A DNA stretch of 64,000 bases, from assembly GCA_027531395.1 (NCBI GenBank), contig JAPZRO010000004.1, positions 1,101,846 to 1,165,845 of the forward strand, read 5' to 3'. The position numbers were made by a program, and so were the translations under genes. Positions 27,696 to 36,152 of this stretch are shown here, in pieces. The DNA comes from Porphyrobacter sp. GTDB lineage: Bacteria; Pseudomonadota; Alphaproteobacteria; Sphingomonadales; Sphingomonadaceae. Each line of letters opens with the position of its first letter. Within the stretch, counting starts at the first letter, position 1. The notes below the pieces were generated by a model. It saw nothing but the letters and a program-made list of their open reading frames with translations. It did not search any database and was not told the origin of the DNA.

Positions 27696-28901
27696 TTAGC
27701 GCAAGGACACCACGTTGTCGGCCGCCTCGCGCTGGCGCGAGCCGTCGAACAGGCTCATCATCGGCTCGTCGGCGACGGTCACCACCTGCGCCGCGCCATA
27801 GCCGTTGAAGCCGGTCTTCATCGCCGCGCCATAGGCACCGATCATGCCGATCTCGATGTAGTCGCCTGCCTGGATGTCGGCTGGGAGCTTGAACGGCCCC
27901 TTCATGTAGTCGGCATCGTCGCAGGTCGGCCCGTAGAAGGCGAAGTCCTCGTCCTCCTCGATCAGGTCATCCTCGAGCGCCTTCACCGGGAAGCGCCACG
28001 CCACGTGGGCGGCATCATAGAGGGCGCCATAGGCCCCGTCGTTGATGTAGAGCTCCTCGCCGCGGCGCTTGTTCACCTGAACGATCATCGAGCTGTACTC
28101 GGCCGACAGCGCGCGGCCGGGTTCGCACCACAGCTCGGCGTTGTAGGCGATCGGCAGGGCTTCGAAGTGGCGCGCGATGATCGCGAAGTAATCTTCCATC
28201 GGCGGCGGTTCGAGGCCCGGATAGGCGCTCGGGAAGCCTCCGCCGACGTCGATCATGTCGATAACCACCGAAGCCTCGGCAATCGCGGCGCGGGTGCGGT
28301 CCATCGCCTGCACGAAGGCGAACGGAGTCATCGCCTGGCTGCCGACGTGGAAGCACACGCCCAGCCAGTCGCAATGCTGGCGGGCTTCCTGAAGCAGGGC
28401 CGGCGCTTCGACGAGATCGCAGCCGAACTTGCTGGCGAGGCTCAGCTCCGAATATTCGGACGAGACGCGCAGACGCACGCACAGGCGCAGGTCACGCGGC
28501 GCTGCGCGGGTGACGGGATGACGGCAGGCGTCGACGATCTTCTCCAGCTCCTCGACCGAGTCGAGGCTGAAGGTGCGCACGCCATGCGCGAAATAGGCTT
28601 CGGTGATCGCCGCCGGGGTCTTCACCGGATGCATGAAGCACAGCACCGCCTCAGGCAGCAGGCCGCGCACCAGCCGCACCTCGGCAATCGAGGCGACATC
28701 GAAATGGGTCACGCCGGCGCTCCACAGCACCTGAATGAGATCGGGCGCCGGGTTGGCCTTGACCGCATAGAGCACCTTGCCCGGAAACTTCTCGACGAAG
28801 AAACGGGCGGCGCGCCGCGCGGCGTGCGGGCGGTTGAGGATGACGGGTTCGTCCGGACGGAGGTCGCGGACTACAGCCAGTGCGTCAGGATAGATGTGCA
28901 A
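27696..28901 (-). CDS. Ornithine decarboxylase, fold III (alanine-racemase type)
   Basis: PLP enzyme that makes putrescine from ornithine. 401 residues from a TTG at 28901 (LHIYPDALAVVRDLRPDE), with a G-rich site upstream; the start is uncertain but alphaproteobacterial homologues begin here. PLP Lys48 in AVKANP, FHVGSQ, GGGFPSAYPG, EPGRAL, and catalytic Cys327 in GPTCDDAD. Its product putrescine is the acceptor used by the carboxynorspermidine synthase encoded ~5 kb away, so the pathway to spermidine is nearly complete here. Confidence 0.92.
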   Translation of the reverse strand: MHIYPDALAVVRDLRPDEPVILNRPHAARRAARFFVEKFPGKVLYAVKANPAPDLIQVLWSAGVTHFDVASIAEVRLVRGLLPEAVLCFMHPVKTPAAITEAYFAHGVRTFSLDSVEELEKIVDACRHPVTRAAPRDLRLCVRLRVSSEYSELSLASKFGCDLVEAPALLQEARQHCDWLGVCFHVGSQAMTPFAFVQAMDRTRAAIAEASVVIDMIDVGGGFPSAYPGLEPPPMEDYFAIIARHFEALPIAYNAELWCEPGRALSAEYSSMIVQVNKRRGEELYINDGAYGALYDAAHVAWRFPVKALEDDLIEEDEDFAFYGPTCDDADYMKGPFKLPADIQAGDYIEIGMIGAYGAAMKTGFNGYGAAQVVTVADEPMMSLFDGSRQREAADNVVSLR

Positions 28902-29020
28902 CTCAAGGGACCCCCAAAACGGTTCTGTTGAACCATAAAACGACAAGCTGCCTTGCGGTTTGGAAGTCCCCTTGGGGCAGCGGAAGCGCGCAGATAGGGC
29001 TTGGGGGGGGAAATGCAAAC

Positions 29021-29044
29021 AAAAAATGGGCCCGCGCGGGCCCA
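29021..29044 (-). terminator. Intrinsic terminator downstream of lemA
   Basis: A perfect 18-nt palindrome TGGGCCCGCGCGGGCCCA (29027-29044) is followed on the minus strand by six T residues (AAAAAA at 29021-29026 on the plus strand). It lies 93 nt after the lemA stop and before the ODC promoter region. Confidence 0.8.
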
Positions 29045-29087
29045 AATGTTACTTTTCCGAGACACCCCTTCAAGCATGACCGGAATG

Positions 29088-29134
29088 TGACGGAAATCGC
29101 TGGATTTCCGTCACCCCGATCATGCCGGCATGAT
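29088..29134. repeat. Two hairpins just after lemA
   Basis: TGACGGAAATC (29088-29098), loop GCTG, GATTTCCGTCA (29103-29113) is an 11-bp perfect stem. ATCATGCCGGCATGAT (29119-29134) is a 16-nt perfect palindrome. Both lie between the lemA stop and the terminator and would structure the 3' end of the lemA mRNA. Confidence 0.7.
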
Positions 29135-29136
29135 GG

Positions 29137-29709
29137 TCAGAAAGCGATCCTAGGGGTCTGGTCGACGGTGCCCTTTTCGCTGTCGTCGAGCCGGTTAAAG
29201 TCGGCCTCGCCGAATCCGAGCATTCCGGCAAACAGCACCGCCGGGAAGGATTCGCGCGCGGCGTTGAAGCGCGCGGTGGCGGCATTGAGCGCACGGCGGG
29301 CAGCGGCGAGCTTGTCCTCGACATCGGCCAGCTCGTTCTGGAGCGACTGGAAGTTCCCGCTCGCCTTGAGATCGGGATAGGCCTCGCCCAGCGCCAGCAG
29401 GTTGTCGAGCGCGACGCGCAGCTTCTGCTCGCTGGCCGAGGAAGGCTCGTCGCGGGCGGCGGCATTGCGCGCGGAGATCACCGCTTCGAGCGTCGCGGCT
29501 TCATGACCGGCATAGCCCTTCACCGCTTCCACCAGATTGGGGATCAGATCGTGGCGCTGGCGCAGCTGGGCATCGATATCCGCCACGCCCTGCCGCACGG
29601 TCTGCCGCAGCCGCACGAGGTTGTTGTAGATGGCGATCAGCAGCAGCACGAGACCGACCGAGATCACGAGGATCGCCGAGGTCCAGAACCAGCCGAGAAT
29701 ATCAATCAT
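29137..29709 (-). CDS. lemA: LemA family membrane protein
   Basis: 190 residues from the ATG at 29709 (MIDILGWFWTSAILV), with GGGAG upstream. One N-terminal membrane span (~8-28), then long amphipathic helices with the family's YNNLVRLRQTVRQ, QLRQRHDLIPNLVEAVKGYA and FNAARESFPAVLFAGMLGF. The role of LemA is poorly defined. The divergent DUF3137 gene is its usual genomic partner. Confidence 0.92.
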   Translation of the reverse strand: MIDILGWFWTSAILVISVGLVLLLIAIYNNLVRLRQTVRQGVADIDAQLRQRHDLIPNLVEAVKGYAGHEAATLEAVISARNAAARDEPSSASEQKLRVALDNLLALGEAYPDLKASGNFQSLQNELADVEDKLAAARRALNAATARFNAARESFPAVLFAGMLGFGEADFNRLDDSEKGTVDQTPRIAF

Positions 29710-29792
29710 GGCGAGATGCTCCCTTATTCCCGCCCGGACATAATCGCCAATCATTAAGGGATTGCACACAAGCTGGCGCTAGGCTGCGGCCC

Positions 29793-30950
29793 ATGCACGC
29801 CAATGTCGACCATCTGATGCAGACCGGGCTCGGCCAATGGCTGGACGAGCAGGCCGTGATGCGCGCTGCTGCCAAGGAACAGGCCTATTCGCGCTGGACC
29901 TGGGGCGCGGCGATCCTGATGCCGGTGCTGGCACTGCTGTGGTTCGGCCCCGAAGCGCTGTCGCAGCTGCGCTGGCTGGGCACGATCGGCGGGATCATCG
30001 CGGTGATCTGGTGGGGCTACAAGCCGATCGAGGAGGCCAAGCGCACCGTCAAGATCGGCATCAACACGGCGATCGCCCGGCACCACGGGGTCGAATATTC
30101 GCACGATGTCGAACCCGGCCCCGAATACGAACAGGCCAAGCGCTACGGGCTGGTGCAGGAACACGACCGTTCGGAGTTCGAGGACCGCTGGTTCGGCAAG
30201 CTCGAAGGCCACGCCTTCAACCTCTACGAAGCCCATCTCGAAAAGCGCAAAGGGCGCGGGCAGAACGAAAGCTGGGAGACGGTGTTTCGCGGCGTCATCA
30301 TCCAGATGGGGTTCGGCCGCCCGTTCCGCTCCACCACCCTGCTCCACCGCGCCGGCGAACATCGCAAGTGGTTCGGCCTCGGCGGCGCCAAGGACAGCGT
30401 CAGTTTCAAGGGCCACCGGCTCGATTATGTCGATCAGGTGCACCCCGATTTCGCGCAGAAATTCGGCCTGTTCAGCGACGATCCGGTCGAGGCGCGGGTG
30501 CTGGTGCACCCCTCCTATGTCGAGCATCTGCTGCGGCTGGAACGCGCCTTCCGGGCGAAGGAGCTGCGCGCGCTGTTTGCCAGCGGCGAGGTGATCATCG
30601 CGGTCGAGGGGCGCGACCTGTTCGAAAGCGGATCGATGGACCCCGCCGAAGACAGAATGCGCGCCGAGGAGGCTGCCGAACAGTTTGCGGCGCTTGCCGG
30701 CCTTGCACTGGCGATCAACCAGAACGAACGCGGACGGGTGATCGGCGCGCTGCCGGGCGGCCCGGTGCAGACCTTCGGAGAAAAGCGGGCTCCCGCAGTG
30801 CCGGAGGCGCCTGCGCCGACGCAGGATCAGGTGCCCGCCCCGGTGCCTTTCGCGGAGACGGCTGTGACGGCCATCCCCGTGCCTGTGCCCGTCCCGGCCG
30901 CCATGCCGCTGCGCCGCGCGCCGGGCGGCTTCGGGCGGAAAGGACTTTAG
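29793..30950 (+). CDS. DUF3137 membrane protein
   Basis: 385 residues. Two membrane spans near the N-terminus (~35-50 and ~58-75), then a cytoplasmic domain with FEDRWFGKLEGHAFNLYEAHLE and ETVFRGVIIQMGF, typical of DUF3137. The C-terminal ~75 residues are Pro/Ala/Val-rich low complexity. It is divergent from lemA, the common pairing for this domain, and suggests a shared envelope function. The biochemical role is unknown. Confidence 0.85.
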   Translation: MHANVDHLMQTGLGQWLDEQAVMRAAAKEQAYSRWTWGAAILMPVLALLWFGPEALSQLRWLGTIGGIIAVIWWGYKPIEEAKRTVKIGINTAIARHHGVEYSHDVEPGPEYEQAKRYGLVQEHDRSEFEDRWFGKLEGHAFNLYEAHLEKRKGRGQNESWETVFRGVIIQMGFGRPFRSTTLLHRAGEHRKWFGLGGAKDSVSFKGHRLDYVDQVHPDFAQKFGLFSDDPVEARVLVHPSYVEHLLRLERAFRAKELRALFASGEVIIAVEGRDLFESGSMDPAEDRMRAEEAAEQFAALAGLALAINQNERGRVIGALPGGPVQTFGEKRAPAVPEAPAPTQDQVPAPVPFAETAVTAIPVPVPVPAAMPLRRAPGGFGRKGL

Positions 30951-30954
30951 GGCT

Positions 30955-31482
30955 CTACGCGCCCGCGGGCGTCTCCGCCGGCGCTTCCCCGGCAGCGACC
31001 GGATAGGCCTCGCCGATCAGGCTCAGCAGCACTTCGACATTGGCGCGCAGGTTGGCCATCGTCACACCCTCGTCGAGCACCACATAGCGGGTGAAGCCCA
31101 GCGACTTCTGCTCGAAATCGACCCACACGTTGAGCGCGGCGTAATCGAGATTGGCCTTGGCGACGGTCTCGTAGGTGGTGGCGGGCGGCAGATCGAACTG
31201 CGCCTGCATCAGCACGCCCTGACAGCCGGAAACGCCGTTCATCTCGCAGGCCGTTCCGAGCAGGACATATTTGAGCTGGTCGGGGTTCTCGGCGAGCACC
31301 ACGATCTCCTTGTCCTCGCCCTGTTCGAGCACCTGATGCCCGAGCGCGCCGACCACGGCGGCCAGATCGCCGGTGCCGACCGACTTCACCACCCGGTCAG
31401 GCACGAAATCCTGCGCCTGGGCCGGAGCGGCCAGCCCCGCCAGCGCCAGCGCGCCCGCGACGATCAATCCTGCAAACTTCAT
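30955..31482 (-). CDS. Secreted YbjN-domain protein
   Basis: 175 residues with a signal peptide (MKFAGLIVAGALALAGLAAP ending AQAQ) from the ATG at 31482, preceded by GGGAGG. The YbjN-like domain (LAENPDQLKYVLLGTACEMN, NVWVDFEQKSLGFTRYVVL, MANLRANVEVLL) is a type III secretion chaperone-like fold. Here it is exported, unlike cytoplasmic YbjN. It is last of the spermidine gene string, 38 nt after nspC, though no metabolic link is obvious. Confidence 0.75.
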   Translation of the reverse strand: MKFAGLIVAGALALAGLAAPAQAQDFVPDRVVKSVGTGDLAAVVGALGHQVLEQGEDKEIVVLAENPDQLKYVLLGTACEMNGVSGCQGVLMQAQFDLPPATTYETVAKANLDYAALNVWVDFEQKSLGFTRYVVLDEGVTMANLRANVEVLLSLIGEAYPVAAGEAPAETPAGA

Positions 31483-31520
31483 GAGGCCTCCCGCAGCATC
31501 GCTGCCGGGCCTCTCCCGGA

Positions 31521-32714
31521 TCAGCTCAGACGATCCCTGAAGTCCTCGTAGTCGAAGCGCTTGATGCAGTCGAGCGCGTCGGTCTCGCTGTCCCACAGCC
31601 AGATACTCGGCAGCGCGACCCCGTTGAAGGTGTTGGTCTTGACCATCGAGTAATGCGCCTGATCGAGGAAGGCGAAGCGCGCGCCCGGTTCGGCCGCCAC
31701 GGGCAGGCGGTAATCGCCGATGACATCGCCCGCGAGGCACGACGGGCCGCCCAGCCGGATCGGGATCATGTCGGGATCGGTCAGCTCGCCCAGCATCGCC
31801 GGGCGATAGGGCGCCTCCAGCACGTCGGGCATGTGGCAGGTGGCCGAAATGTCGGTGATCCCTACCGGCATCTCGTTGAAGTGCGTGTCGAGCAGCGTGC
31901 CGACCAGAATGCCCGCATCCAGCGCCACCGCCTCGCCCGGTTCGAGGATGATCTCGCAGCCGGTGTCTTCCGCCGCGTCCTTGAGGAATTCGACCAGTTC
32001 CTCGCGCTGGTAATCGGCGCGGGTGATGTGGTGCCCGCCGCCCATGTTGATCCACTTCAATTGGCCGAAAAAGGGCTCGATGAAGTCGAACACGCGGTCC
32101 CAGGTGGCCTTCAGCGGCTCGAAATCCTGTTCGCACAGGTTGTGGAAGTGGATGCCTTCGATCCCCTCCATGTGCTCCTCGGTCAGCTGGTCGAGCGGGA
32201 AGCCGAGACGCGAGCCGGGGGCGGAGGGATCATACTTGGCGACCTCGCCGGTCGGCACCTGCGGATTGATGCGCAGGCCGACGCTGACCGGCGCGCCGTT
32301 CGCGGCGGCGGCATCGAGGATCAGGCGCGCGCGCTGATACTGGTAGGGCGAGTTGAAGATCACGTGGTCCGAGAGGCGGCAGATCTCCTCCAGTTCCTCG
32401 GGCTTGAAGGCGGCCGAGTAGGTGGCGATCTCGCCGTCGTAGAATTCCGAGGCGAGGCGCGCTTCCCACAGGCCAGAGGTGGACACGCCGTCGAGATATT
32501 CGCCGATGATGGGCGCGGCCGACCACATCGAGAAGGCCTTGAGCGCGGCGAACACCTTGATATTCGCCCCGCCAGCCGCCGCCGCATCGCGCACCTCGGC
32601 CAGCACACGGCAATTGGCGCGCAGCTTCGCCGCATCGACCACGAAGGCGGGGCTGTCGACACGCGACAGATCGAAATGGGCAAAGGCGCCCGGATCACCG
32701 GCCTTGGTCTGCAT
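31521..32714 (-). CDS. nspC: Carboxynorspermidine/carboxyspermidine decarboxylase
   Basis: PLP enzyme that decarboxylates carboxyspermidine (or carboxynorspermidine) to spermidine (norspermidine), final step of the aspartate-semialdehyde route. 397 residues, alanine-racemase/ODC fold. Lys59 in FAALKAFSMW binds PLP; RINPQ, GIHFHNLCEQ, NMGGGHHIT, EPGEAV and ATCHMPDVLE are conserved. The ATG lies 2 nt after the NHL-protein stop, so it is translated from the CANSDH operon. Confidence 0.93.
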   Translation of the reverse strand: MQTKAGDPGAFAHFDLSRVDSPAFVVDAAKLRANCRVLAEVRDAAAAGGANIKVFAALKAFSMWSAAPIIGEYLDGVSTSGLWEARLASEFYDGEIATYSAAFKPEELEEICRLSDHVIFNSPYQYQRARLILDAAAANGAPVSVGLRINPQVPTGEVAKYDPSAPGSRLGFPLDQLTEEHMEGIEGIHFHNLCEQDFEPLKATWDRVFDFIEPFFGQLKWINMGGGHHITRADYQREELVEFLKDAAEDTGCEIILEPGEAVALDAGILVGTLLDTHFNEMPVGITDISATCHMPDVLEAPYRPAMLGELTDPDMIPIRLGGPSCLAGDVIGDYRLPVAAEPGARFAFLDQAHYSMVKTNTFNGVALPSIWLWDSETDALDCIKRFDYEDFRDRLS

Positions 32715-32716
32715 GG

Positions 32717-33673
32717 CTATTTGTCCGAATTGCTGGGGAGAGAGAAGCGCACCACGCGGCCGCCGGCCACGTCGGTGACGTAGATATGCCCGTCCGGCCC
32801 GATCGCAAGATCATGGCCGAGGCTCGCGTCCTTGCCGGGCAGGCTGATGTCGTAGCTGGCTTCAATGGAGCCGTCGGCGGCATAGAGGCGGATCACTGCG
32901 CCCTTTCGGTCCGCTCCGTCGCGCCCTTCGACCGCGAGCAGCCGCCCGTCGGCGAGCGGCTTGAGGCTGTAGGTGTGATTCCCCGAGGGCGAGACCCGGC
33001 TTTCGACCAGCTTGCCTGCATGGTCGAAGATCTGGATGCGCGCATTCTCGCGGTCGGCGACGTAGATGCGGCTCTCGTCCACCGCGACCGCATGGGCGAC
33101 ATCGAACTCGCCCCAGTCGCGGATGAAGGTCCCCTCGGGAGAGAACTCGGCGACGCGGGTGTTGACGTAGCCATCGGCGATGAGCACGCGGCCGGGCAGG
33201 AAGGCGACGTCGGCGGGGCGGCCGAAATGGCCCGCGTCCTGCGCGGTGACGCCGCGCTCGCCGAGGGTCAGCTCGAGCTCGCCCTCGGGTGAGAAGCGGA
33301 AAACCTGTTCATGCGCGACATCGGTGATCCACACCTTGCCCTCGGCATCGATCGAGATGCCGTGCGGCATCACGAACAGCCCAGCCCCCCACTTGGCCAG
33401 CAGCGTGCCGTCGGGCGCGAACTTGAACACGGTCGGCTCGGCGATCGGCTCCTTGGGGAACGGCTCCTCCCACACCCGCCCGGCGCGGTGGAGCACCCAG
33501 ACATTGCCCTCGGCATCGACATCGACTGCGCTCACCTCGCCAAAGGTCGCGCCCGCCGGAATGGTCGGCCAAGCGGGGTCGACCTCCAGCACCTGCACGA
33601 TCTCGCGCGGCGGTTCAGCGGTATCGCAGGCCGCGAGCGCCAGCAGCGCGGCCGCGGCCCACGCCAGTCGCAT
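32717..33673 (-). CDS. NHL-repeat lipoprotein
   Basis: 318 residues with a lipoprotein signal (MRLAWAAAALLALAAC, lipobox LAAC, Cys16) and a beta-propeller of at least five NHL-type blades (AVDVDAEGNVWVLHR, GISIDAEGKVWITDV, VADRENARIQIFDHAG, AIGPDGHIYVTDVAGG). It resembles the peptidylglycine alpha-amidating-lyase-like propellers. The start at 33673 overlaps the synthase stop, and the stop is 2 nt from nspC, so it is locked between the two spermidine enzymes. Probably an envelope binding protein; its ligand is unknown. Confidence 0.82.
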   Translation of the reverse strand: MRLAWAAAALLALAACDTAEPPREIVQVLEVDPAWPTIPAGATFGEVSAVDVDAEGNVWVLHRAGRVWEEPFPKEPIAEPTVFKFAPDGTLLAKWGAGLFVMPHGISIDAEGKVWITDVAHEQVFRFSPEGELELTLGERGVTAQDAGHFGRPADVAFLPGRVLIADGYVNTRVAEFSPEGTFIRDWGEFDVAHAVAVDESRIYVADRENARIQIFDHAGKLVESRVSPSGNHTYSLKPLADGRLLAVEGRDGADRKGAVIRLYAADGSIEASYDISLPGKDASLGHDLAIGPDGHIYVTDVAGGRVVRFSLPSNSDK

Positions 33674-34899
33674 CAGAAATCCACCGGCCCGGCCATTTCC
33701 TCGACCGTCCACGGCAGGCCGTGGGCGTTGAGCATCGCCATGAAGGGGTCGGGGTCCATCTGTTCGATGTTGAACACGCCCTCACCCTGCCAGTGGCCCT
33801 GCACCATCATGGCAGCGCCGATCATGGCGGGGACGCCGGTGGTGTAGCTGACCGCCTGGTTGCCGGTCTCTTCATAGGCCGCCTCGTGCGAGCAGATGTT
33901 CTTGATGTAGAACGTCTTCTCGCCGCTGCCATCGAGCGCCTCGCCGGTCGCGATCACGCCGATATTGGTGTTGCCCTTGGTGGTCTCGCCCAGCGTCTCG
34001 GGCTTGGGCAGCACGGCGGCGAGGAACTGCAGCGGGATGATGTCCTTGCCCTGATACTTGACCGGCTCGATGCTGGTCATGCCGACGTTCTGCAGCACGG
34101 TGAGGTGGGTGATGTACTGGTCGCCGAAGGTCATCCAGAAGCGCGCACGCTCGAGCTCGGGGACGAACTTGGCGAGGCTTTCCAGCTCCTCGTGATACAT
34201 CAGGTACATGTTCTTGGGGCCGACCGCTTCGAAGTCGAAAGCCACCTTGTTCGACATCGCGGGGGTTTCGACCCACGCGCCGTTCTCCCAGTGGCGCGCG
34301 GGCGCGGTCACTTCGCGGATGTTGATTTCCGGGTTGAAGTTGGTGGCGAAATGCTGGCCGTGATCGCCGCCGTTGCAGTCGAGAATGTCGAGCTGGCGGA
34401 TGGTCTTGAGCTTATGCTTCTTGAGCCACATGGTGAAGACCGAGGTGACGCCCGGATCGAAGCCCGAGCCGAGCAGCGCCATCAGGCCTGCATCCTTGTA
34501 GCGGTCGTGATAGGCCCACTGCCACTTGTACTCGAACTTGGCCTCGTCCTTGGGCTCGTAATTGGCGGTGTCGAGGTAGTCGACGCCCGCTTCAAGGCAG
34601 GCGTCCATGATCGGCAGGTCCTGATAGGGCAGCGCGAGGTTGACCACGAGGCCCGCGCCGGTCTTGCGGATCAGGTTGACCATCGCCGGGACTTCCTCGG
34701 CGTCGATCTCGTAGGTCGCGATATCGCGCCCGCAGCGCTCCTTCACCGAAGCCGCGATCGCGTCGCACTTGGACTTGGTGCGGCTGGCGAGGTGGATTTC
34801 CGGGAAGATGTCCGGATTGAACGCCATCTTGTGGACGCAGACCGAACTGACCCCGCCGGCACCAATGACCAGAACCGTGGTGGACTTTGCTGCCGACAT
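33673..34899 (-). CDS. Carboxynorspermidine synthase (saccharopine-dehydrogenase family)
   Basis: 408 residues. Uses NADPH to condense L-aspartate semialdehyde with putrescine or diaminopropane, giving carboxyspermidine or carboxynorspermidine. Rossmann motif VLVIGAGGVSSV at the N-terminus; VNLALPYQDLPIMDACLEAG and LLGSGFDPGVTSVFTMW are family segments; the KYQGKDIIPLQFLAAVLP region is typical of the synthase rather than of lysine-degrading saccharopine dehydrogenases. First gene of the synthase-NHL-nspC unit. The 227-nt gap upstream holds its promoter and that of the divergent dehydratase. Confidence 0.9.
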   Translation of the reverse strand: MSAAKSTTVLVIGAGGVSSVCVHKMAFNPDIFPEIHLASRTKSKCDAIAASVKERCGRDIATYEIDAEEVPAMVNLIRKTGAGLVVNLALPYQDLPIMDACLEAGVDYLDTANYEPKDEAKFEYKWQWAYHDRYKDAGLMALLGSGFDPGVTSVFTMWLKKHKLKTIRQLDILDCNGGDHGQHFATNFNPEINIREVTAPARHWENGAWVETPAMSNKVAFDFEAVGPKNMYLMYHEELESLAKFVPELERARFWMTFGDQYITHLTVLQNVGMTSIEPVKYQGKDIIPLQFLAAVLPKPETLGETTKGNTNIGVIATGEALDGSGEKTFYIKNICSHEAAYEETGNQAVSYTTGVPAMIGAAMMVQGHWQGEGVFNIEQMDPDPFMAMLNAHGLPWTVEEMAGPVDF

Positions 34900-35060
34900 G
34901 ATTGGAACCTTTCGTGATGCGAATCTTGCGCTGCCCTCTAATCGAATGCGCGAGTGGGGACAAATGATCCCCGTTTCCTACACGGCGATGATGGCGCACC
35001 TTGCGCCGATGACCTGCCCGCCCCTGCTCTCCTGCCCCTTCGCCGCGATTGAGGCTTTGC

Positions 35061-35108
35061 GCGCGGCGCGGTTTTCTGTTTCAGGACTGTGTCTCAAGTG
35101 TCTCCAAC
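35061..35108 (+). repeat. Dispersed ~45-nt repeat, copy 1 (leader of threonine dehydratase gene)
   Basis: Contains GTTTCAGGACTGTGTCTCAA and continues GTGTCTCCAAC, with an internal 9-nt direct repeat of GTGTCTC. A second copy in reverse orientation lies at 62241-62288. It ends 18 nt before the ATG at 35127, where no good ribosome site is seen. Confidence 0.55.
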
Positions 35109-35126
35109 AGACAGGTTTCAACGTCC

Positions 35127-36080
35127 ATGGCTGAACGAATCCCCACTACCGAAGGCGTGATCGCCGCTGCGCAGGCAGTCGCCGCGATCCTGCCGCCCAC
35201 CCCGCTGTTGCCGGTGACCATCGGCGATGTGCAGGCATGGGTGAAGGCCGAGGTGCTGCAACCCATAGGTGCCTTCAAGATCAGGGGCGCGTGGTGGCGG
35301 CTCTCGAGCCTCACCGAGGCCGAGCGCGCGGGCGGCGTAGTGGCCGTCTCCTCGGGCAATCACGCGCAGGGCGTCGCCTGGGCGGCGCGGCGGCTGGGGA
35401 TCAGGGCGACCATCGTCATGCCGCATGACGCGCCGGAGGTGAAACTCGCCAACACCCGCGCGCTGGGGGCCGAGGTGGTGCTCTACCAGCGGCCAGGCGA
35501 GGACCGTGATGCGGTGGCGGCCCGGCTGATCGCCGAGCGCGGCGGGACGCTCGTCCATGCTTTCGGCGATCCGTGGGTGATCGAGGGGCAAGGCAGCGCC
35601 GCGATCGAGATCACCGCGCAACTGGGCCGCGCGCCCTCGCGCATCATTGCCTGTTGCGGCGGCGGCGGGCTGGCGGCGGGGTTGGCGCTGGGCGCACCGA
35701 CCGCGCGGGTCTATCCGGTCGAGCCGGTCGGCTGGGACATGGTCGGTCAGGCCATGGCGGCGGGCGCGCTGGTTCACGCCGCGCCGGACGCGCCCAAGAC
35801 CATCTGTGACGCGCTGCAACCCAATGTCACCAAGCCGCTCAATCTCGGCCTGCTTAAGGGCCGCGCCGAGCCGGGCGTGACCGTCACCGACGCCGAGGTG
35901 CGCGCGGCGCAGCGCTTCGCCTTCAACAGCTTGCGCCTCGTGGTCGAACCCGGCGGCGCGGCGGCGCTGGCGGCGGCGCTGGCGGGCAAGGTGCCGGTGG
36001 ACGCGGACACGGTGATCATGCTGACCGGCGGCAATGCCGATCCAGCGGCCTTCGCGGAGACCATCGCCGGCACCGGCTAG
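35127..36080 (+). CDS. Threonine/serine dehydratase, PLP-dependent
   Basis: 317 residues from the ATG at 35127 (MAERIPTTEG). Fold-II PLP enzyme with Lys51 in GAFKIRGA, SGNHAQG, and GGGGLAAG for the PLP phosphate. No ACT regulatory domain, so it is catabolic-type threonine or serine dehydratase, or serine racemase, not the feedback-regulated isoleucine enzyme. Threonine breakdown gives 2-oxobutyrate and then propionyl-CoA, matching the first operon. The leader contains a dispersed repeat. Confidence 0.9.
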   Translation: MAERIPTTEGVIAAAQAVAAILPPTPLLPVTIGDVQAWVKAEVLQPIGAFKIRGAWWRLSSLTEAERAGGVVAVSSGNHAQGVAWAARRLGIRATIVMPHDAPEVKLANTRALGAEVVLYQRPGEDRDAVAARLIAERGGTLVHAFGDPWVIEGQGSAAIEITAQLGRAPSRIIACCGGGGLAAGLALGAPTARVYPVEPVGWDMVGQAMAAGALVHAAPDAPKTICDALQPNVTKPLNLGLLKGRAEPGVTVTDAEVRAAQRFAFNSLRLVVEPGGAAALAAALAGKVPVDADTVIMLTGGNADPAAFAETIAGTG

Positions 36081-36089
36081 CTGTGGAAA

Positions 36090-36118
36090 GCGTCATACAG
36101 CCGACATGCAGCGGCCAT
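36090..36118 (+). promoter_or_regulatory. Candidate Pho box upstream of btaA
   Basis: Three 7-mers at exact 11-nt periodicity: GCGTCAT (36090-36096), CCGACAT (36101-36107), CGGCCAT (36112-36118). Each matches 5 of 7 positions of the PhoB half-site CTGTCAT, with 4-nt spacers, 35 nt before the btaA start. Betaine-lipid synthesis is phosphate-controlled in other bacteria, which supports the reading. Confidence 0.55.
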
Positions 36119-36152
36119 ATGGGGGCCTGACCTCACGAAAGGGCAGGCACAG

